12,862 nucleotides of DNA from Muribaculaceae bacterium (GCA_017545095.1 JAFYCU010000015.1:1-12862), one strand, 5' to 3'; shown: positions 7,481 through 12,862, counted from the stretch's first letter. Translations and numbers: made by a program. The notes: generated from the sequence alone by a model not told the origin.

Positions 7481-8236
7481 TCAGATGTCGGCTTCCAATT
7501 CCACGGGGCAGTGGTCGCTGCCCATGATGTGGGTGTGGATGGCTGCGGAGCGCAGCTGCTGGGCAAGGCGCGACGAAGCCAGGAAATAGTCGATGCGCCA
7601 GCCGGCATTCTTGGCTCGCGCTTGAAAACGGTAGCTCCACCAGCTGTAGATGCCCGCTTGGTCGGGGTGGAAATAGCGGAATGTGTCGATGAAGCCGCTC
7701 TCGAGCAGTGTGGTCATCTTGGCACGTTCCTCGTCGGTGAACCCCGCGTTGCGGCGGTTGGTCTTGGGGTTCTTCAGGTCAATCTCCTGATGTGCCACGT
7801 TTAGGTCGCCACACATAATCACCGGTTTGCGGGCATCGAGGCTCAACAGGTAGGCGCGGAAGTCGTCCTCCCACGTCATGCGGTAGTCGAGCCGCAGCAG
7901 CCCGTCCTGGCTGTTGGGTGTGTAACAGGTCACGAGAAAGAACTTGTCCATCTCGAGCGTGATCAGGCGTCCCTCGTGGTCGTGCGCGTCGATGCCCATG
8001 CCCAGCGACACCTGCAGCGGTTTGTGGCGAGTGAAAATGGCTGTGCCGCTATAGCCCTTCTTGTCGGCATAGTTCCAGTACGACGTGTATCCGTCAAAGG
8101 CCAGGTCAATCTGACCGGCCTGCAACTTGGTCTCCTGCAGGCACACAAAGTCGGCATCGAGCTGGCGGAACACCTCGGCAAAGCCCTTGCCCGCCACAGC
8201 GCGCAGACCGTTCACATTCCACGAGATGAATTTCAT
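7481..8236 (-). CDS. xth: Exodeoxyribonuclease III (AP endonuclease family 1)
   Basis: This base-excision-repair enzyme cleaves 5' to abasic sites and removes 3' blocks and 3' nucleotides from duplex DNA in the cytoplasm. The 251 residues are full length for the ExoA/Xth family. Seen motifs, all in family order: ISWNVNG with N7; LQETKLQ with metal-binding E35; GYSGTAIFTR (61-70); CYTPN with Y105; GDLNVAH with D144 and N146; an R-x-D-Y-F motif (WRIDYFLAS); and the C-terminal GSDHCPVEL with D241 and H242, the catalytic pair. The start overlaps the stop of the upstream small membrane protein gene by ATGA (8233-8236), so the two are cotranscribed and probably translationally coupled. The promoter is the one upstream of that gene (8532-8562). 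Confidence 0.96.
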   Translation of the reverse strand: MKFISWNVNGLRAVAGKGFAEVFRQLDADFVCLQETKLQAGQIDLAFDGYTSYWNYADKKGYSGTAIFTRHKPLQVSLGMGIDAHDHEGRLITLEMDKFFLVTCYTPNSQDGLLRLDYRMTWEDDFRAYLLSLDARKPVIMCGDLNVAHQEIDLKNPKTNRRNAGFTDEERAKMTTLLESGFIDTFRYFHPDQAGIYSWWSYRFQARAKNAGWRIDYFLASSRLAQQLRSAAIHTHIMGSDHCPVELEADI

Positions 8237-8499
8237 GCTTTCTGTTCCTCCTCGTTATTGGTTTCGGACTCCTCGTTAAGTGTTTCGGATTCCTCGGCTC
8301 GTTTGATAATTTTCCTCCCCTTGAAATTGAGGTAGAGCGACACCACCAGTAGCGCCAGGGCGATTAGGGCACCCGTCACCAGGCCCCACATGGGCAGCAG
8401 CTGCTTGTGGGCCAGATACAGCACCACCATCGACACGACAATGCACGCGAAATCAAGGATCAGCGCACGCTTGCACAGTTTGAATCCGTATTCTATCAT
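8233..8499 (-). CDS. Small two-span membrane protein with acidic C-terminal tail
   Basis: This encodes 88 residues from ATG 8499 (MIEYGFKLCKRALILDF). An upstream in-frame ATG at 8517 would add 6 residues but leave only about 8 bases of leader after the predicted start site, so 8499 is preferred. Two hydrophobic segments (about 12-29 and 35-57) are followed by a basic stretch GRKIIKR, which by the positive-inside rule places the tail in the cytoplasm. The end is highly acidic, with a short tandem EESET repeat (EESETLNEESETNNEEE). I do not recognise the family and assign no function. It is the first gene of an operon with xth, joined by a 4-base ATGA overlap. Confidence 0.8.
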   Translation of the reverse strand: MIEYGFKLCKRALILDFACIVVSMVVLYLAHKQLLPMWGLVTGALIALALLVVSLYLNFKGRKIIKRAEESETLNEESETNNEEEQKA

Positions 8500-8531
8500 A
8501 ACGCTTGAATTGCACATAATTTTTCAGTTTG

Positions 8532-8562
8532 CAAAAGTACACACAATTCTTGGATTCTGCAA
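8532..8562 (-). promoter_or_regulatory. Promoter of the membrane protein-xth operon
   Basis: On the minus strand TTG (8562-8560), a 20-base spacer and TACTTTTG (8539-8532) fit the Bacteroidetes consensus TTTG-N19-21-TAnnTTTG. Transcription would start near 8526 and give a leader of about 27 bases to the ATG at 8499. Confidence 0.7.
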
Positions 8563-8919
8563 CACCCGCGCCGCATAGTGATGTGGAAAAAATAAGTTAG
8601 GAAAAAAATTGACAGAAGAACACAAGCAAGAATGTAAGGGTTAAGTGGCAAAGAGTGAAATAGAAAGACTTATTACTTATAACTTGATACTTAAAAACTT
8701 ATATGCCTATCCGCTATTGACCGCCAATGCGCGTACTCATGGCGTGTGAGTTTCCAGCTCTCCGAGCTGACAATTGAGACAAATGGCTTGGAATTGATAT
8801 TTCGAGAAAAAGCGGATAATCATAAAAACTTAAACCTGTGTCCCTGTTAAATCCAGCAGCCTATCTAACCGAGTTGTTTTTCTCGTTTACATAATTGCCG
8901 AAATCCCCTGCGGTTGACC
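8563..8919. other. Gene-free AT-rich intergenic stretch
   Basis: Between the leftward xth-operon promoter and the rightward lysis-module promoter there is no credible coding frame. The stretch from about 8580 to 8700 is clearly more AT-rich than its neighbours and holds the heptamer repeat at 8668. A short hairpin CAGCTC-tcc-GAGCTG lies near 8756-8770. Nothing else stands out. Confidence 0.5.
8668..8703. repeat. Degenerate 7-base tandem repeat (ACTTAnn)
   Basis: ACTTA or ACTTG begins at 8668, 8675, 8682, 8689 and 8697, that is, at steps of 7, 7, 7 and 8 bases. The units read ACTTATT, ACTTATA, ACTTGAT, ACTTAAA and ACTTATA. It may be a decayed heptanucleotide repeat or a row of protein-binding sites. 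Confidence 0.6.
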
Positions 8920-8951
8920 TTGCTGGCATGGCGGGCGATGCGCTACCTTTG
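8920..8951 (+). promoter_or_regulatory. Promoter of the holin-like/amidase pair
   Basis: TTG (8920-8922), a 21-base spacer and TACCTTTG (8944-8951) match the Bacteroidetes consensus. The predicted start site, near 8957, leaves about 16 bases of leader before ATG 8973. It also excludes a longer open frame that begins at 8895. Confidence 0.7.
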
Positions 8952-8972
8952 CCGAAAAAATTCGACAACGCC

Positions 8973-9233
8973 ATGACTCAAGACCTGAAAGACCGCATCC
9001 AATATGGCTCGGCAGTGGCGATGATAGCCACCAGCATCGTACTCGCCTTTGCCTCGTTTGTCGTGCTGCACATGGTGCACAGCACGGTGCTCGCCTTTGT
9101 GGGCGAAGCCGTGGGATTTGCCAGCGGCATATTTGGCCTGAGCGTGTATGCCCGCAGCAAAACCCGCGAACTCAACCGACGATTCGACCAACTGGAACAA
9201 AACATCTACACCACCCATGAGAAAAATCAATGA
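8973..9233 (+). CDS. Small holin-like membrane protein upstream of amidase
   Basis: This encodes 86 residues starting MTQDLKDRIQYGSAV. An N-terminal polar helix is followed by two closely spaced hydrophobic segments (about 15-37 and 41-58) and a charged tail (KTRELNRRFDQLEQN) that could form a short coiled coil. Small size, two spans, a charged C-terminus and a 17-base overlap with a downstream cell-wall amidase resemble a phage holin followed by endolysin, and a holin-like role is inferred from that arrangement. No specific holin family is recognised. The start at 8973 is set by the promoter at 8920-8951. The pair may be a domesticated remnant of a prophage, since no other phage genes lie nearby. 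Confidence 0.8.
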   Translation: MTQDLKDRIQYGSAVAMIATSIVLAFASFVVLHMVHSTVLAFVGEAVGFASGIFGLSVYARSKTRELNRRFDQLEQNIYTTHEKNQ

Positions 9234-9618
9234 AATCATCATCCACTGCAGTGCCACACCCGCCGGGCGCGAGGTGACAGTGGAGGAAATGCGCCGCTGG
9301 CACCGTGCACGCGGATTCCGCGACGTGGGCTACCACTACATCATCGCCCTCGACGGCACCGTGCTGGCGGGCCGTCCGGTGGCGGTGGCCGGTGCCCACT
9401 GCCTGGGGCACAACGCCCACAGCATCGGCATCTGTTATGTGGGCGGACTGGATGCCGATGGCCATCCTGCCGATACGCGCACCACCGAACAACGCACCGC
9501 ATTGCGAAAAATCGTGCGCGAGCTTATGAATCGCCACCACATCGCTAACGTGCATGGTCACAACGAGTTCGCTCAAAAATCCTGCCCATGCTTCGATGTG
9601 CGCAAAGAAAAATTTTGA
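9217..9618 (+). CDS. N-acetylmuramoyl-L-alanine amidase (Amidase_2, T7-lysozyme-like)
   Basis: This zinc enzyme cuts the amide bond between N-acetylmuramic acid and L-alanine in peptidoglycan. At 133 residues it is a catalytic domain only, close in size to T7 lysozyme. Seen: IIIHCSATPAGR with H10; VGYHYII with Y39; GHNAHSIGICYVGG (64-77); and VHGHNEFAQKSCPCFDV (112-128). By family comparison the zinc ligands are H10, H115 and C123, with Y39 and K121 as catalytic residues, so the enzyme looks intact. There is no signal peptide, which fits release through a holin-like partner; that partner is the gene it overlaps upstream (start 9217 within the frame ending 9233). About 75 bases separate its stop from the tRNA-Val gene. 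Short GC-rich amidases of this kind are common in Bacteroidales chromosomes, so the pair may be resident rather than recently acquired. Confidence 0.93.
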   Translation: MRKINEIIIHCSATPAGREVTVEEMRRWHRARGFRDVGYHYIIALDGTVLAGRPVAVAGAHCLGHNAHSIGICYVGGLDADGHPADTRTTEQRTALRKIVRELMNRHHIANVHGHNEFAQKSCPCFDVRKEKF

Positions 9619-9646
9619 GCCATTTCGTATTTTTTTGGCCAAAAAA

Positions 9647-9678
9647 TTTGGTCAGTTCAAAAATTGGCTGTAATTTTG
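9647..9678 (+). promoter_or_regulatory. Promoter of tRNA-Val
   Basis: TTTG (9647-9650), a 20-base spacer and TAATTTTG (9671-9678) form a perfect Bacteroidetes promoter. Bases 9641-9680 match the tRNA-Ser promoter region 12593-12632 at 34 of 40 positions without gaps. Just upstream is a 16-base palindrome, T6-GGCC-A6 (9631-9646). Confidence 0.85.
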
Positions 9679-9694
9679 CAGTCAGAAACAGGAT

Positions 9695-9772
9695 AGGAGC
9701 GTAGCCCAGCTGGTTCAGAGCGCCGCAGTCACATTGCGGAGGTCATCGGTTCGAACCCGATCGTTCCTACCA
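9695..9772 (+). tRNA. tRNA-Val (anticodon CAC)
   Basis: The full cloverleaf can be drawn. Acceptor AGGAGCG (9695-9701) pairs with CGTTCCT (9762-9768), with one G-T wobble. The anticodon stem is CCGCA/TGCGG around loop GTCACAT, giving anticodon CAC for codon GTG. The T arm is ATCGG-TTCGAAC-CCGAT, the discriminator is A, and the CCA end is encoded. Oddities: an A1-U72 first pair where many valine tRNAs have G1-C72, G at position 32, and a C12-A23 mismatch in the D stem (GCCC/GAGC). A promoter and a terminator bracket it as a single-gene unit. Confidence 0.93.
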
Positions 9773-9774
9773 AA

Positions 9775-9808
9775 GCAGCCACCGATTACTCGGTGGCTGT
9801 TTGTTTTT
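9775..9808 (+). terminator. Intrinsic terminator of tRNA-Val
   Basis: A 10-base perfect stem, CAGCCACCGA (9776-9785) with TCGGTGGCTG (9790-9799), around loop TTAC is followed by TTTGTTTTT (9800-9808). It starts 3 bases after the CCA end. Confidence 0.92.
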
Positions 9809-9936
9809 GGCGCTGCAACGCCGGGTATAGTGTTTTAGACTAAAAGGAACAAAAGATTCACAAACAATGATACTGAAACGCTTGGAACATCGATGAACTG
9901 CCGACATAAAATTCATCTGAAAAATCGACCGCTACG

Positions 9937-9967
9937 TTGGCTGTTTTATAAATAATGTGTAAATTTG
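9937..9967 (+). promoter_or_regulatory. Promoter of the LytTR fragment
   Basis: TTG (9937-9939), a 20-base spacer and TAAATTTG (9960-9967) fit the Bacteroidetes consensus. The predicted start near 9973 lies about 37 bases before ATG 10010. The preceding stretch 9809-9936 is AT-rich with no gene; it has a 13-base dyad TTTTAG-a-CTAAAA at 9833-9845. Confidence 0.55.
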
Positions 9968-10009
9968 CTGGGACTACCGAGTGTCAATGAGAATTCCACT
10001 TTCACCATC

Positions 10010-10219
10010 ATGCTCATGAACCGCGTCACCTCCACCGACATCCTGCGGCTCGCGCCGCAGCTGGTGCAGGTGCATCAGCGATGGATTGTGAACATCGACA
10101 AGGTGGAGCACGTGTGCGACAACCGGTGTCACTTCAAGCCTCCGTGCCACCAGCTCGCCCCCGTGCCGGTGAGCCACCACTACCTGCGGCAAATCACCAT
10201 GCGGTTCCCCGCATTGTGA
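10010..10219 (+). pseudogene. Truncated LytTR DNA-binding domain (remnant or stand-alone stub)
   Basis: This encodes 69 residues from ATG 10010. The same frame is open back to a TTG at 9965, but that codon sits inside the predicted promoter. The stretch QLVQVHQRWIVNIDKVEHV followed by PVPVSHHYLRQI matches the second half of a LytTR domain, where F-x-R-x-H-R-S-x-I-V-N and P-V-S-x-x-Y are hallmarks. The first strand or strands of the domain, and any receiver or membrane module, are missing. GC-rich coding begins abruptly after an AT-rich stretch, which suggests a deletion breakpoint near 9970-10000. Because the frame is clean and a promoter match lies in front, it could also be an expressed mini-protein. 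Full-length LytTR proteins of Bacteroidetes are transcription regulators; whether this stub binds DNA is unknown. It converges on trpS. Confidence 0.65.
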
Positions 10220-10227
10220 CACAATGC
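10211..10227. repeat. 17-base perfect dyad over the LytTR stub stop codon
   Basis: GCATTGTG (10211-10218) and CACAATGC (10220-10227) are exact inverse copies around a single A. The TGA stop of the stub (10217-10219) lies within it. It could be an operator or an accidental palindrome. Confidence 0.5.
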
Positions 10228-10235
10228 CCGTGATA

Positions 10236-10270
10236 AAGCCCCCGTGTGCCAATCAGCAACGCGGGGGCTT
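10236..10270 (-). terminator. Hairpin terminator, probably for mltG-trpS
   Basis: A 9-base stem, AAGCCCCCG (10236-10244) with CGGGGGCTT (10262-10270), encloses a 17-base loop between the convergent LytTR stub and trpS. On the minus strand the stem is followed by only TATCAC after its TTT, so the U-tract is short. It may serve both directions. Confidence 0.5.
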
Positions 10271-10309
10271 CAATGCTATGGTTGTTCGCCACACTGGTGT
10301 GTCCGCGCA

Positions 10310-11296
10310 TCACACGCGGAAGCCGATGATGCGGCGCACCTCGCGCACGGTGTCGGCGGCACTGGCGCGCGCCACCTCGGCACCACGACGGGCGATGCGG
10401 TCGAGCAGCTCCACATCGGCACTGAAGGCCTCGATGCGCTCGCGTATCGGCGCCACCAGGGCACACAGGTCCTCGGCAATCTGCTTCTTCAGGTCGCCAT
10501 AGCGAAGCGTGCAATCGTTCCACTGGGCATCGAAGTGGCCATACACCTCGGGCGTGCTCACGATGCGCAGGAAGGTGAACAGGTTCTCGATTACCTCGGG
10601 CCGCGGACTGTTGGGCTGCTCAGGACCCGAATCGGTGACGGCCTTCATCACCTTTTTGCGGATGGTCTTGTCGTCGTCGCGCAGATAGATGCAGTTGCCC
10701 TCGCTCTTGCCCATCTTGCCGCTGCCGTCCAAACCGGGAATCTTGATGGCTTTGTCGCTGAAGTAGAAGTTTTGCGGCTCGGGGAAGAAGTCCACACCAT
10801 AGATGTTGTTGAACCGCCGCGCACACTTGCGTGCCTGCTCCATGTTCTGCTCCTGATCCTTGCCCACGGGCACCTTGGCGGCGCGGTGCTGCAGGATGTC
10901 GGCAGCCATGAGCGTGGGATAGGTGAGCAGACCGGCATTCACGTTGTCGGGCTGCTTGCGGGCTTTCTCCTTGAAGGTGGTGACACGTTCCAGCTCGCCC
11001 AGATACATGTTCATATTCAGATAGAGGTAAAGCTCAAGCGTTTCGGGCACATCGCTCTGCACATAGATGGGTGCACGCTCCGGGTCGATGCCGCAGGCCA
11101 GGTATTCGGCCAGAATGGTGCGCACACTCTGCTGGATGTCGCCCGGCTTGGGGTGGGTGGTGAGCGAATGCCAGTCGGCGATGAAGAACATGCAGTCGTA
11201 ATCGTGCTGCATCTTCACAAAACTGCGCACAGCACCGAAATAGTTACCCAGGTGCAGGTTGCCCGTGGGGCGGATTCCACTAACTACTTTTTCCAT
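10310..11296 (-). CDS. trpS: Tryptophan--tRNA ligase
   Basis: This class I aminoacyl-tRNA synthetase charges tRNA-Trp with tryptophan in the cytoplasm at the cost of ATP. The 328 residues are full length for bacterial TrpRS. Seen: the HIGH-type signature TGNLHLGN at 11-18; the Rossmann-fold stretch MFFIADWHSLT (36-46); MNMYLGELERVTTFKEKA (95-112); LLTYPTLMAADIL (123-135) and VPVGKDQEQN (142-151), typical of the tryptophanyl-adenylate pocket; and the second signature KMGKS at 194-198, a common variant of KMSKS. The start at 11296 (MEKVVSGIRPTG) lies directly before the nucleotide-binding strand, as in other TrpRS. It follows mltG by 57 bases with no promoter match between them, so it is probably the second gene of an operon. 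Confidence 0.97.
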   Translation of the reverse strand: MEKVVSGIRPTGNLHLGNYFGAVRSFVKMQHDYDCMFFIADWHSLTTHPKPGDIQQSVRTILAEYLACGIDPERAPIYVQSDVPETLELYLYLNMNMYLGELERVTTFKEKARKQPDNVNAGLLTYPTLMAADILQHRAAKVPVGKDQEQNMEQARKCARRFNNIYGVDFFPEPQNFYFSDKAIKIPGLDGSGKMGKSEGNCIYLRDDDKTIRKKVMKAVTDSGPEQPNSPRPEVIENLFTFLRIVSTPEVYGHFDAQWNDCTLRYGDLKKQIAEDLCALVAPIRERIEAFSADVELLDRIARRGAEVARASAADTVREVRRIIGFRV

Positions 11297-11353
11297 ATCT
11301 ATTTTCGTTTTCTATTCTATTCTTTTTGATTATCAGTCACATCAATCATCCCT

Positions 11354-12385
11354 TCACTTAATGCCACGCACATTCAACGCCACCTGATAGCGGTGGGCAT
11401 TGGCCATGTGCTCGGCATAGCTCGCCGAGAAGTTGTGATAGCCGCTAAAGTCCTCCTTTGCGCACATATAAATGTAGTCGTGCTTGGGCGCATCGAGCAC
11501 GGCATCGAGGGTGGCTTTCTCGGCCAGACGGATGGGTCCGGGCGGGATGCCGGGGTTGCGGTAGGTGTTGAACGGCGACGGCGTGCGCAGCATGTCGAGG
11601 GTGATGCGGCGAATGCTGAAGTCGCCAATGGCAAACTTCACCGTGGGATCGGCCTGCAACGGCATGTGCTGCGCCACGCGGTTCAGGTAAAGCCGCGCCA
11701 CCTTGCCGCGCTCGTCGGTCTTGGAGGTCTCCTCTTCGACAATCGAGGCGATGGTGGCCACCTGCTCGGGCGTGAGCCCAAGTGCCTTGGCCTGCGCCAC
11801 ACGCTCCTCGGTCCAGAACTGATTGTAATAGTCGTGCATGCGGTCGAGCAGTTGCTCGGGCGTGATGTCCCAGTAAAACTCATAGCTGTCGGGCAGCAGC
11901 ATAGCGGTGATGTTGTCGGTGGTCTTGCCATATTTGGCACACAGCGCACTGTCGTTGAGCGCCTTGAGCATCTCATCCTTCTCCATCATGAACACATCGC
12001 CCACGCGTGCGGCCCATTCCTCCTTGGTGCGCACATTATTGAATGTGAACCGAATGCCGCTGGGCTGTCCGCTGCGCAGGCGGCGCATCACCGTGAACGG
12101 CGAGTCGCCCTTGTTCACCTTAAAAGCTCCGTGGCGTTCACTCAGGTCGGCCCCGGTGAGGCTCAGCAACCGAGCCACCCGTTTGCCAAAGGTGACATCC
12201 ACACTGCTCTGCAACGAGTCGCTCACCGCATCGATGGTCGAGCCCCTGCGAATCTTCACCATGCCGTCGCCCGGTGCCCCCGTCAAGAAAAACGGAGCGA
12301 GCCAAGCCGCCGTCACACACACCACCAGCCCCAAGGCTGCAATCAGCAGGTTGCGACCTGCAATTTCACGATTTCCAATCTTCAT
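11354..12385 (-). CDS. mltG: Endolytic transglycosylase MltG (YceG-like)
   Basis: This inner-membrane lytic transglycosylase cuts nascent glycan strands and is thought to set their length. The 343 residues have one N-terminal membrane anchor (about 12-34, LLIAALGLVVCVTAAWLAPFF), then a LysM-like region (about 40-110), then the YceG catalytic domain. Seen family motifs: LLPDSYEFYWD (163-173); IASIVEEET (212-220), containing the catalytic glutamate among 217-219; GKVARLYLNR (227-236); MPLQADPTVKFAIG (241-254); and SPFNTYRNPGIPPGPI near 270-285. The start at 12385 gives a short cytoplasmic N-terminus and follows a strong promoter by about 20 bases of leader. It is the first gene of an operon with trpS. 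The pairing of a cell-wall enzyme with a synthetase has no evident functional logic. Confidence 0.95.
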   Translation of the reverse strand: MKIGNREIAGRNLLIAALGLVVCVTAAWLAPFFLTGAPGDGMVKIRRGSTIDAVSDSLQSSVDVTFGKRVARLLSLTGADLSERHGAFKVNKGDSPFTVMRRLRSGQPSGIRFTFNNVRTKEEWAARVGDVFMMEKDEMLKALNDSALCAKYGKTTDNITAMLLPDSYEFYWDITPEQLLDRMHDYYNQFWTEERVAQAKALGLTPEQVATIASIVEEETSKTDERGKVARLYLNRVAQHMPLQADPTVKFAIGDFSIRRITLDMLRTPSPFNTYRNPGIPPGPIRLAEKATLDAVLDAPKHDYIYMCAKEDFSGYHNFSASYAEHMANAHRYQVALNVRGIK

Positions 12386-12411
12386 TCTTATCTAAAATTG
12401 CATTCAGCCTG

Positions 12412-12442
12412 CAAAGGTAGTGCAAAGCGAGCGGAATACAAA
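12412..12442 (-). promoter_or_regulatory. Promoter of mltG-trpS
   Basis: On the minus strand TTTG (12442-12439), a 19-base spacer and TACCTTTG (12419-12412) match the Bacteroidetes consensus at every defined position. Transcription should begin near 12406. Confidence 0.8.
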
Positions 12443-12592
12443 ACAAATGAGGCACGAATTTGATTTTGCATGCCCGAACTGCCGCCCACCTTCGGCGAAG
12501 CCAACGATTCAAAAAACAACCATATCACGTCACCACACCCGAAAAACAAGCCGAAAAACGCAAAAAAACGCCTCCAAACGAAAAAAAGGGCC
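12443..12592. other. A-tract-rich intergenic DNA upstream of tRNA-Ser
   Basis: No gene is credible here. The right half carries A-tracts at 12511-12516, 12542-12546, 12554-12558, 12562-12568, 12581-12587 and 12594-12598. Their roughly helical spacing would favour intrinsic curvature or an UP-like element for the tRNA promoter. Confidence 0.4.
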
Positions 12593-12598
12593 GAAAAA

Positions 12599-12630
12599 TT
12601 TGGCCAGTTCGCAAAAAGGCTGTAATTTTG
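12599..12630 (+). promoter_or_regulatory. Promoter of tRNA-Ser
   Basis: TTTG (12599-12602), a 20-base spacer and TAATTTTG (12623-12630) form a perfect consensus promoter. It is nearly the same sequence as the tRNA-Val promoter, including GG(T/C)CAGTTC and GGCTG within the spacer. Confidence 0.87.
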
Positions 12631-12664
12631 CACCCGCTTAGTGAGAAACAGCACTACCAGCACT

Positions 12665-12754
12665 GGAGAGGTGGGTGAGTGGCTGAAACCAGCAGTTTGC
12701 TAAACTGCCGTAGGGGTAACCCTACCGCAAGTTCGAATCTTGTCCTCTCCGCCA
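12665..12754 (+). tRNA. tRNA-Ser (anticodon GCT)
   Basis: This is a class II tRNA. Acceptor GGAGAGG (12665-12671) pairs with CCTCTCC (12744-12750). The anticodon arm is GCAGT-TTGCTAA-ACTGC with anticodon GCT, reading AGC and AGT. The long variable arm is GTAGGG-GTAA-CCCTAC, the T arm is GCAAG-TTCGAAT-CTTGT, the discriminator is G, and CCA is encoded. It is bracketed by its own promoter and terminator. Confidence 0.97.
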
Positions 12755-12757
12755 AAC

Positions 12758-12801
12758 TCGGGTTAAATTTCTACAAATCAGAAATTTAGCCCGATTTTTT
12801 T
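12758..12801 (+). terminator. Intrinsic terminator of tRNA-Ser
   Basis: A 15-base stem (12758-12772 with 12780-12794, one T-G wobble) around a 7-base loop is followed by seven T residues (12795-12801). It begins 3 bases after the CCA end. Confidence 0.93.
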
Positions 12802-12835
12802 AAATTTACTCGGACAAAATTCGGACAGTAAATTT
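12802..12835. repeat. Inverted repeat enclosing two CGGACA direct repeats
   Basis: AAATTTACT (12802-12810) and AGTAAATTT (12827-12835) are exact inverse copies. Between them CGGACA occurs at 12811 and 12822, 11 bases apart, one helical turn. Its place just after a tRNA gene is typical of integrase or excisionase sites, but no recombinase gene is visible before the window ends. Confidence 0.6.
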
Positions 12836-12862
12836 TCATGATTACAGGCTTGCATTTTTTAG

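Noticed and set aside
8895..8972. 26-codon N-terminal extension of the holin-like protein
   Set aside because: It spans the promoter at 8920-8951, so it would not be in the transcript.
10244..11329. 361-residue rightward frame over trpS
   Set aside because: It is antisense to a well-supported synthetase and shows no motif of its own.
11393..12463. 356-residue rightward frame over mltG
   Set aside because: It is antisense to mltG, reads through the mltG promoter and has no plausible start signal.
12779..12839. 17-codon leftward frame MKIYCPNFV... next to tRNA-Ser
   Set aside because: It is too short, made of the repeat structure itself, and overlaps the tRNA terminator.

Overview
The window looks like chromosomal DNA of a fairly GC-rich member of the order Bacteroidales. 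The evidence is threefold. First, genes start without Shine-Dalgarno sequences. Second, nearly every transcription unit has a match to the Bacteroidetes promoter (TTTG or TTG, 19-21 bases, TAnnTTTG) just upstream. Third, the gene content fits: a DsbD-type reductase, a DUF234 ATPase, a Bacteroidetes-style LytTR fragment and a T7-lysozyme-like amidase. The genus cannot be fixed from the sequence.

Left part (1-5481). The 3' end of a membrane-protein gene (possibly DUF3667) runs rightward. It converges on a large leftward gene for an 852-residue coiled-coil protein that ends in QLSLF, a match to the sliding-clamp-binding pentapeptide. A 211-base divergent promoter region separates that gene from dsbD, which encodes a complete three-module thiol:disulfide reductase.

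Middle (5482-8562). A leftward ATPase with a C-terminal PD-(D/E)XK-like domain is bracketed by two copies of a bipartite palindromic repeat. The 57-base cores are exact reverse complements of one another, but the right-hand flanks are in direct orientation. Further right, a leftward two-gene operon carries a small two-span membrane protein and exodeoxyribonuclease III, joined by an ATGA overlap.

Right-middle (8563-10270). A gene-free AT-rich stretch with a degenerate 7-base tandem repeat precedes a rightward promoter and an overlapping pair: a small holin-like membrane protein and an N-acetylmuramoyl-L-alanine amidase, probably a lysis or cell-wall module of phage ancestry. Next come tRNA-Val(CAC) with its terminator, and a short LytTR DNA-binding remnant with its own promoter.

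Right (10271-12862). mltG and trpS form a leftward housekeeping operon with a textbook promoter. tRNA-Ser(GCT) follows, read rightward from a promoter nearly identical over 40 bases to that of tRNA-Val, and it ends in a strong intrinsic terminator. A compact inverted and direct repeat structure at the right edge could be a recombinase or attachment site.

The most notable signals are the inverted-core palindromic repeat around the ATPase, the clamp-motif coiled-coil protein, the shared tRNA promoter module and the LytTR stub. No complete new multi-gene system could be demonstrated.
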